Under the pieces are notes generated by a model. It made no database searches, was not told the DNA's origin, and saw only the letters and a program-made list of their open reading frames with translations. Both the position numbers and the translations under genes were made by a program. From NCBI RefSeq assembly GCF_000425345.1, contig NZ_AUDG01000008.1, forward strand, positions 1 through 64,000: DNA of 64,000 nucleotides, read 5' to 3'. This stretch comes from Rheinheimera baltica DSM 14885. Its GTDB lineage: Bacteria > Pseudomonadota > Gammaproteobacteria > Enterobacterales > Alteromonadaceae. Each line of letters starts with the position of its first letter. Position 1 is the first letter of the stretch. Shown one piece after another: positions 59,557 through 64,000 of this stretch.

Positions 59557-60045
59557 ATGGCCGAACAACAAGCAAACGGCGTTGCAACGGAGCAGCAAGG
59601 TTTACAATTCGCAATACAACGCATTTTTGTTAAAGATATTTCCTTTGAAGCGCCTAATGCTCCGGCAATATTTCGCAAAGAATGGAAACCGGAAGTTAAG
59701 CTGGATTTAGATACACGCAGTGAAAAGCTTGAAGAAAATGTGTATCAGGTGATACTGTCATTGACAGTTACCACAACAGTTGAAGGCGAGACAGCGTTCT
59801 TGTGTGAAGTGCAGCAAGCTGGCATATTCTCAATCGGAGCTTTGGAAGACGCGCAATTGGCTCATGTGCTGGCGTCATTTTGTCCAAACACCCTGTTTCC
59901 ATATGCACGTGAAGCGGTGTCTAATTTAGTTAATCGCGGTACCTTCCCACAATTGAATTTGTCACCAGTTAACTTTGATGCATTATTTGCGCAGTACGTT
60001 CAGCAGCGTCAGGCTGATGCACAAGGCGTTAAGGCAGACGCGTAA
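59557..60045 (+). CDS. secB: Protein-export chaperone SecB
   Basis: SecB keeps preproteins unfolded and passes them to SecA. The 162-residue protein has the characteristic [52 protein letters not shown] and [37 protein letters not shown] regions (given here in parts). Length and acidic composition are typical. It is 17 bases after grxC and 3 before gpsA. Confidence 0.97.
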   Translation: MAEQQANGVATEQQGLQFAIQRIFVKDISFEAPNAPAIFRKEWKPEVKLDLDTRSEKLEENVYQVILSLTVTTTVEGETAFLCEVQQAGIFSIGALEDAQLAHVLASFCPNTLFPYAREAVSNLVNRGTFPQLNLSPVNFDALFAQYVQQRQADAQGVKADA

Positions 60046-60048
60046 GCG

Positions 60049-61056
60049 ATGCTGCCTTCAGCTATCGCTGTAATAGGGGCAGGCTCCTATGGAACTGCCC
60101 TTGCTATTTGCCTCGCCAGAAACGGAAATACGATAAGCTTGTGGGGCCGCAACGAGCAAGATATGGTACAGATGGCGCAGCAGCGTCTTAATCAAAAATA
60201 CTTACCAGATATTGTATTACCTGATTCGCTACAGGTTAGTGCTGACCTTGCAGAAACCGTCGGTAGCAGTCGTGATATTTTGTTGGTAGTACCCAGCCAT
60301 GCATTTGCTGAAACCTTAGTTCAAATTAAACCTTACTTATCTAAAAATGCCCGTGTAGCCTGGGCTACAAAAGGACTTGAGCCTGAGACAGGTCGTTTGC
60401 TGCAGGACGTGGCACGCGATATTCTGGGTGAAGAGGTATCGCTTGCGGTATTTTCCGGTCCTACGTTTGCTAAAGAAATGGCGATGGGGATGCCGACTGC
60501 GATTTCTTTATCATCCACTGACGCTGAGTTTATTACGCAATTGTCTGACTTGTTGCATTGTGCCAAAAGTTTCCGGGTGTATACCAACCCCGATTTTATA
60601 GGTGTGCAACTTGGTGGTGCTGTTAAAAACGTCATTGCTATTGGTGCCGGTATGGCAGACGGTATAGGTTTTGGTGCCAATGCTCGTACTGCATTAATTA
60701 CTCGGGGGTTAACCGAAATGTGCCGGCTTGGTTGTGCATTGGGCGCTAAGAAAGACACTTTTATGGGAATGGCTGGACTTGGTGACCTTGTACTCACGTG
60801 CACTGATAATCAGTCGCGCAATCGTCGCTTTGGTTTACTGCTTGGGCAAGGGAAAGCCGTCGATGTTGCCATGCAGAGTATTGGACAGGTTGTGGAAGGT
60901 TATCGTAATGCCAAGGAAGTGTTTAATTTAGCGCAACGTGTTGGCGTTGAAATGCCAATAACTGAACAAATATACCAGGTGCTATACCAAGGTAAAGATG
61001 TCAAATTAGCTGCATTAGATTTACTTGGTAGAGAAAAGCGTGATGAAGTTAATTAA
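60049..61056 (+). CDS. gpsA: Glycerol-3-phosphate dehydrogenase [NAD(P)+] GpsA
   Basis: GpsA makes sn-glycerol-3-phosphate for phospholipid synthesis. The 335 residues show the nucleotide motif [60 protein letters not shown], the catalytic Lys in [18 protein letters not shown], and [20 protein letters not shown]. Last gene of yibN-grxC-secB-gpsA. It converges on the GGDEF/EAL gene with a single base between the stop codons. Confidence 0.97.
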   Translation: MLPSAIAVIGAGSYGTALAICLARNGNTISLWGRNEQDMVQMAQQRLNQKYLPDIVLPDSLQVSADLAETVGSSRDILLVVPSHAFAETLVQIKPYLSKNARVAWATKGLEPETGRLLQDVARDILGEEVSLAVFSGPTFAKEMAMGMPTAISLSSTDAEFITQLSDLLHCAKSFRVYTNPDFIGVQLGGAVKNVIAIGAGMADGIGFGANARTALITRGLTEMCRLGCALGAKKDTFMGMAGLGDLVLTCTDNQSRNRRFGLLLGQGKAVDVAMQSIGQVVEGYRNAKEVFNLAQRVGVEMPITEQIYQVLYQGKDVKLAALDLLGREKRDEVN

Positions 61057-61057
61057 T

Positions 61058-62920
61058 TTAGTTTATCGCCTTTCGTAGCAGTTTATTCTCTTTTGCCAGC
61101 AAAGCAGGGATCTCACTTGCTGGCAGAGCTTTACTAAACAAGTGCCCTTGTAAAATGTCACATCCCATAACATGTAATAAGTACGCTTGCATTTCGTTTT
61201 CTATGCCGGTGGAAATGACATCCAACTGTAAGTAGGATGCAAGGCGAATTAACGTCGCTGTGAGGTTGCGTTGTTGTTCATTGTGTTCCATGTTCTGAAT
61301 ATATTCAGGTGAAATCTTTAAGCTGTGTAAAGGGTAATTACGTAATACCGACAACGATGAAATGCCAGCACCAAAATTATCCAATGTTAGATGAAATCCG
61401 ATTTTAGCTAGGTTTTGCAGTGTACTAAGGGTATTTGCATCTGATTGCAGTAAAATGTCTTCGTGCAGCTCAAGCTCAAATTGCTCAGCTTTTAGATCGG
61501 TCACGCTGAGTTGTTGAGTGAGTGTTGATACAAAGTCAGGTTGACTGAAACTGAAATTAGAAATATTTAGCGCAATTCTGCCTCTATCCAGCCCAGTTTT
61601 TTGCCAATATTGTAGTTGTTGACAGCACTTTTTAAACACTAACTTATCTAAATCGGCGATCATTCCCGTTTCGTCCGCCAACGCCATAAAGTACTGAGGT
61701 AGCAACACACCGCGTTTGGGATTATGCCAGCGTAACAACGCTTCGTAGCCGATAACCCTGTTGCTACCAATACTCATTCGTGGTTGGTAATAGACGTCAA
61801 ATTCACCTTGCAACATGGCTTTCTTCAGCTCTAATTCTAGCAGTCTGAACTCAGGAGCCCGCTGCTGAAATTTGCTATTGGCAAATTGCAAGCCGCTGTG
61901 TCCTAACCTTGCGATATTAGATAACGCTGTACTTGCAGCTAAAAGAAGTTCAGCAGGTTCCTTGCCGTCCAGCGGATAAATACTAATCCCTATCAGCGGT
62001 TGTAATGAAATATTATTTCTGGTTTCTGTTACCTTAGCCGGCAATAAAAGCATTTTTTGCGTTAACCTGTTTAGTTGGACTTCCAATTGGACATGGCATA
62101 GATGCGGTGGTATGACGATAGCAAAAGTGTCGTTGCTATATCGCGCAAGTATATGACCATCAGGGATGATTTTTTGCAGCTGACGACTAAGTTCCGCAAT
62201 GATATCTGACAAAAAAAGTACAGGTTTTACGCCATCGGCGTTCAAAAGTTGATTGAACTTCAGTAATAGCAAAGCAAATGTTGGATTTTGATTGTTACTA
62301 AAACTAGCACAGGTGTGCAGATACTCACTTAAGGTATTTCGGTTAATTAAGCCAGTCTGATTATCACGAAGGCTGCCGCTTTGTGTATCTCCGGCTGTTT
62401 GGGTCAATGAACAAAGTTCCCGTCCTATAAGCAGATAACTGGGTGGCGTTTGCTGAAGTCGTGTTATCGCGACTGATAGCATTGAGCTCGCTTCACTATT
62501 TGCTGTCTTCAACCAGGCTTCTCCGTGCCAGTTTGCGGTTAAATTAAGTTTTGGTAACAGTAATTGCGAGCCGTCTTTATCTAAATATAACGGTAATCTT
62601 TTAGCTGGCGTAACTGCAGTACCGCAATATGTGGCAAGCCGTGGGTTAATATAAATAGGCAACAAATTTTGATCTAAGATAGCAATTGCATCATCTGAAT
62701 GTTGCAAGAAGCCTTGTAGAGTTTGCTGTTGTTCTATAACTAGCTGATTACGATGCTGTAATTTTCGGTTGTATAACGTTAACGACAACACCAGAATGAT
62801 GAGTACAGCAAATGGTAAGCTTGTATACACATCGAAATCAACGGCATCGGCAAAAGAAGGTACAGAAAAAAAAGAAGCAGCAATAAGCAACCAACGTGAC
62901 AGTGGCATAGTGAACGACAT
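61058..62920 (-). CDS. PAS-GGDEF-EAL protein with degenerate GGDEF and EAL sites
   Basis: A 620-residue membrane protein. It has a signal/anchor (WLLIAASFFSVPSFADA), a second helix (LPFAVLIILVLSLTLYN), a PAS-like segment (FLQHSDDAIAILDQNLLPIYIN), a GGDEF domain whose site is RYSNDTFAI, and an EAL domain. The EAL set is partly lost: YEALLRW, ALNIS, LELHEDIL, the Lys in LKISPEYI and Gln in LQGHLFSKAL remain, but DDFGTG reads DNFGAG and AEGVE reads STGIE. It is probably a c-di-GMP receptor or inactive regulator rather than an enzyme, but residual phosphodiesterase activity cannot be excluded. Confidence 0.85.
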   Translation of the reverse strand: MSFTMPLSRWLLIAASFFSVPSFADAVDFDVYTSLPFAVLIILVLSLTLYNRKLQHRNQLVIEQQQTLQGFLQHSDDAIAILDQNLLPIYINPRLATYCGTAVTPAKRLPLYLDKDGSQLLLPKLNLTANWHGEAWLKTANSEASSMLSVAITRLQQTPPSYLLIGRELCSLTQTAGDTQSGSLRDNQTGLINRNTLSEYLHTCASFSNNQNPTFALLLLKFNQLLNADGVKPVLFLSDIIAELSRQLQKIIPDGHILARYSNDTFAIVIPPHLCHVQLEVQLNRLTQKMLLLPAKVTETRNNISLQPLIGISIYPLDGKEPAELLLAASTALSNIARLGHSGLQFANSKFQQRAPEFRLLELELKKAMLQGEFDVYYQPRMSIGSNRVIGYEALLRWHNPKRGVLLPQYFMALADETGMIADLDKLVFKKCCQQLQYWQKTGLDRGRIALNISNFSFSQPDFVSTLTQQLSVTDLKAEQFELELHEDILLQSDANTLSTLQNLAKIGFHLTLDNFGAGISSLSVLRNYPLHSLKISPEYIQNMEHNEQQRNLTATLIRLASYLQLDVISTGIENEMQAYLLHVMGCDILQGHLFSKALPASEIPALLAKENKLLRKAIN

Positions 62921-62992
62921 CCATGTTATCTAGTTCAACGCCTTTAAATATAGTTGTACTGAATGCTTTTATGCAAATAAGATATTAGCGTT

Positions 62993-63460
62993 TCAAGCTC
63001 TCGCGCCAGCATAATCCAGCTGACGCCATGATTCGTATACAAAAACAGCAACAGCATTGGATAAATTCATTGAACGGCTATTTGCTGTCATAGGGATCCT
63101 TAGCCAATGAGGCTGTGGTAATTGTTGCAGCACTTCTAAAGGTAAACCACGGCTTTCAGGGCCAAAAATCAGTGCGTCTCCTGCAGTGTAGAGTACATCA
63201 CTATGTTTAGTGTGGCCTTTAGTTGTACAGGCAAACATTCTGCTTGGTGCCACGTTGGTAACAAAGTCGTCAAAACTCTTATGTCGTTGTACCTGAGCAA
63301 ATTCATGATAGTCTAGTCCGGCACGTTTAATGCGTTTGTCGTCCCATGCAAACCCTAGCGGCTCGATTAAATGTAGCATGTAGCCAGTATTGGCGCATAA
63401 ACGGATAATATTTCCGGTGTTGGGCGGTATTTCAGGTTCAAACAAGACAACATGCAGCAT
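62993..63460 (-). CDS. trmL: tRNA (cytidine(34)-2'-O)-methyltransferase TrmL
   Basis: TrmL 2'-O-methylates the wobble base of two tRNA-Leu isoacceptors. ATG 63460 with GGAG six bases upstream gives 155 residues starting [21 protein letters not shown]; an earlier ATG at 63487 adds nine residues without support. SPOUT motifs: [32 protein letters not shown] and [15 protein letters not shown] forming the SAM knot. In E. coli trmL lies near gpsA-cysE; cysE is not present here. Confidence 0.95.
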   Translation of the reverse strand: MLHVVLFEPEIPPNTGNIIRLCANTGYMLHLIEPLGFAWDDKRIKRAGLDYHEFAQVQRHKSFDDFVTNVAPSRMFACTTKGHTKHSDVLYTAGDALIFGPESRGLPLEVLQQLPQPHWLRIPMTANSRSMNLSNAVAVFVYESWRQLDYAGARA

Positions 63461-63505
63461 AAAAACTCCAAAGTGATGAAGGTGCATTGTAACAAATCAC
63501 TTAGC

Positions 63506-64000
63506 CTAAGACAGCTGTGCCAGAAAGCTATTGATAGCGTTTATTGCGTCATGACGAATGTTGTCTTGTTCCATAAATATTTCGTGCTTGGCATCCTGAA
63601 GGGTAACTTTATGGTGCAAAACTTCTGGATGTAGTTGTTCAAACCATTTATTTTGTGCGTAATTACTCACTACTTTATCAGCTCCCGCTTGCAAAATGAG
63701 TACCGGCAGGTGCCAATTTCCTGCCTCACGTTGTAGTTGCCGCATGGCGTGAACAGCAGCATAGACCCAGGTTGAAGTAACACCACCAAGACGTGATTTT
63801 GGCTGTTCCCGATACAGTTGCTGTGTCCAGTGATAGCGTGCTTCACAGTTGGTCAGCGGGTTGTTGGCAAACGCTTTTTCCGTGTAATCAGCTTGCCCCG
63901 GAAAGTACCATGATTGCTGACTTATATTTCTGTTTATTGCACCAAATGCGAGCGCTAGGCTTTCTGCAAGGCTTGCTGGCACAAGACCGGTATAAATACC
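63506..64000 (-). CDS. pldB: Alpha/beta hydrolase, PldB-like lysophospholipase (C-terminal part, runs off window)
   Basis: The frame is open to the window edge (the last six codons before 63982 read GIYTGL), so the start is outside; 164 residues are visible. CEARYHWTQQLYREQPKSRLGGVTSTWV (split near residues 60-87), HLPVLILQAGADKVVSNYAQNKWFE with the acid Asp, and TLQDAKHEIFMEQDNIR with the catalytic His fit the C-terminal half of lysophospholipase L2-type hydrolases. The nucleophile serine lies beyond the edge. The exact substrate is inferred from family resemblance. Confidence 0.8.
   Translation of the reverse strand, partial: GIYTGLVPASLAESLALAFGAINRNISQQSWYFPGQADYTEKAFANNPLTNCEARYHWTQQLYREQPKSRLGGVTSTWVYAAVHAMRQLQREAGNWHLPVLILQAGADKVVSNYAQNKWFEQLHPEVLHHKVTLQDAKHEIFMEQDNIRHDAINAINSFLAQLS

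Noticed and set aside
60333-60803. 156-codon minus-strand ORF within gpsA
   Set aside because: Antisense shadow of a strongly conserved gene; no start signal.

Overview
The window is a core-genome stretch of a marine or aquatic gammaproteobacterium. Its gene orders (rsmD / ftsY-ftsE-ftsX-rpoH; metJ / metB-metL-metF; argC-B-F-G-H; mrcA / pilM-N-O-P-Q-aroK-aroB-damX-dam; gpmI-envC-yibQ / yibN-grxC-secB-gpsA) and lineage-type families (DUF3369 response regulators, TIGR04219, TIGR03899, a DUF3802-like protein, TorF-type porin) point to Alteromonadales, in the neighbourhood of Rheinheimera, Alishewanella or Arsukibacterium. The genus is an inference from protein resemblance; no rRNA or tRNA gene was seen.

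Layout. 1-1616: the left edge is the 5' end of an IS5-family element that has interrupted a DUF3369 response-regulator gene, next to a DUF2721 membrane protein. 1830-4150: a Gln-rich coiled-coil gene, a DUF2007/zinc-finger gene and yjaG. 4164-8803: rsmD, then the division and secretion genes ftsY-ftsE-ftsX and the heat-shock sigma factor gene rpoH, preceded by a perfect CIRCE operator. 8870-13965: the methionine regulon (metJ divergent from metB-metL-metF) with met boxes overlapping a consensus promoter. 14108-17101: a large propeller diguanylate cyclase. 17130-22608: ARG boxes and argCBFGH, with argH not fused to argA. 22659-25298: PBP1a. 25449-34312: type IV pilus assembly operon, shikimate genes, a DamX-like protein and Dam methylase. 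34287-35577: three minus-strand envelope genes. 35812-38213: rpe, trpS and pabA. 38287-43551: an HDOD protein, then argD/astC, astA and astD. 43672-46388: a DUF3802-like gene, yhfA, speD and dusA. 46571-47285: a run of very small ORFs ending in a PspC-domain protein. 47376-49563: a PCuAC copper chaperone, a DUF2333 protein and a TIGR04219 outer-membrane protein. 49682-55107: a degenerate hybrid sensor, a TIGR03899 protein and an intact REC-DUF3369-GGDEF-EAL protein. 55133-61056: yibQ-envC-gpmI diverging from yibN-grxC-secB-gpsA. 61058-64000: a degenerate GGDEF/EAL protein, trmL and the end of a pldB-like gene.

How the genes work together. The arg and met blocks are complete or near-complete biosynthetic operons with recognisable operators for ArgR and MetJ. 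The argD/astC-astA-astD block links arginine synthesis to its degradation by the succinyltransferase pathway, but astB and astE are not here. Four proteins bear on phosphorelay or c-di-GMP signalling: one apparently active cyclase with an inhibitory site, one apparently active phosphodiesterase, one degenerate GGDEF/EAL protein and one IS-broken receiver.

I found no clear novel defence or mobile system. The observations most worth checking are the exact CIRCE element in front of rpoH (HrcA control of sigma-32), the small-ORF/PspC cluster, the BarA-like protein that has lost its phosphoacceptor histidine region, and the IS-generated chimeric response regulator.
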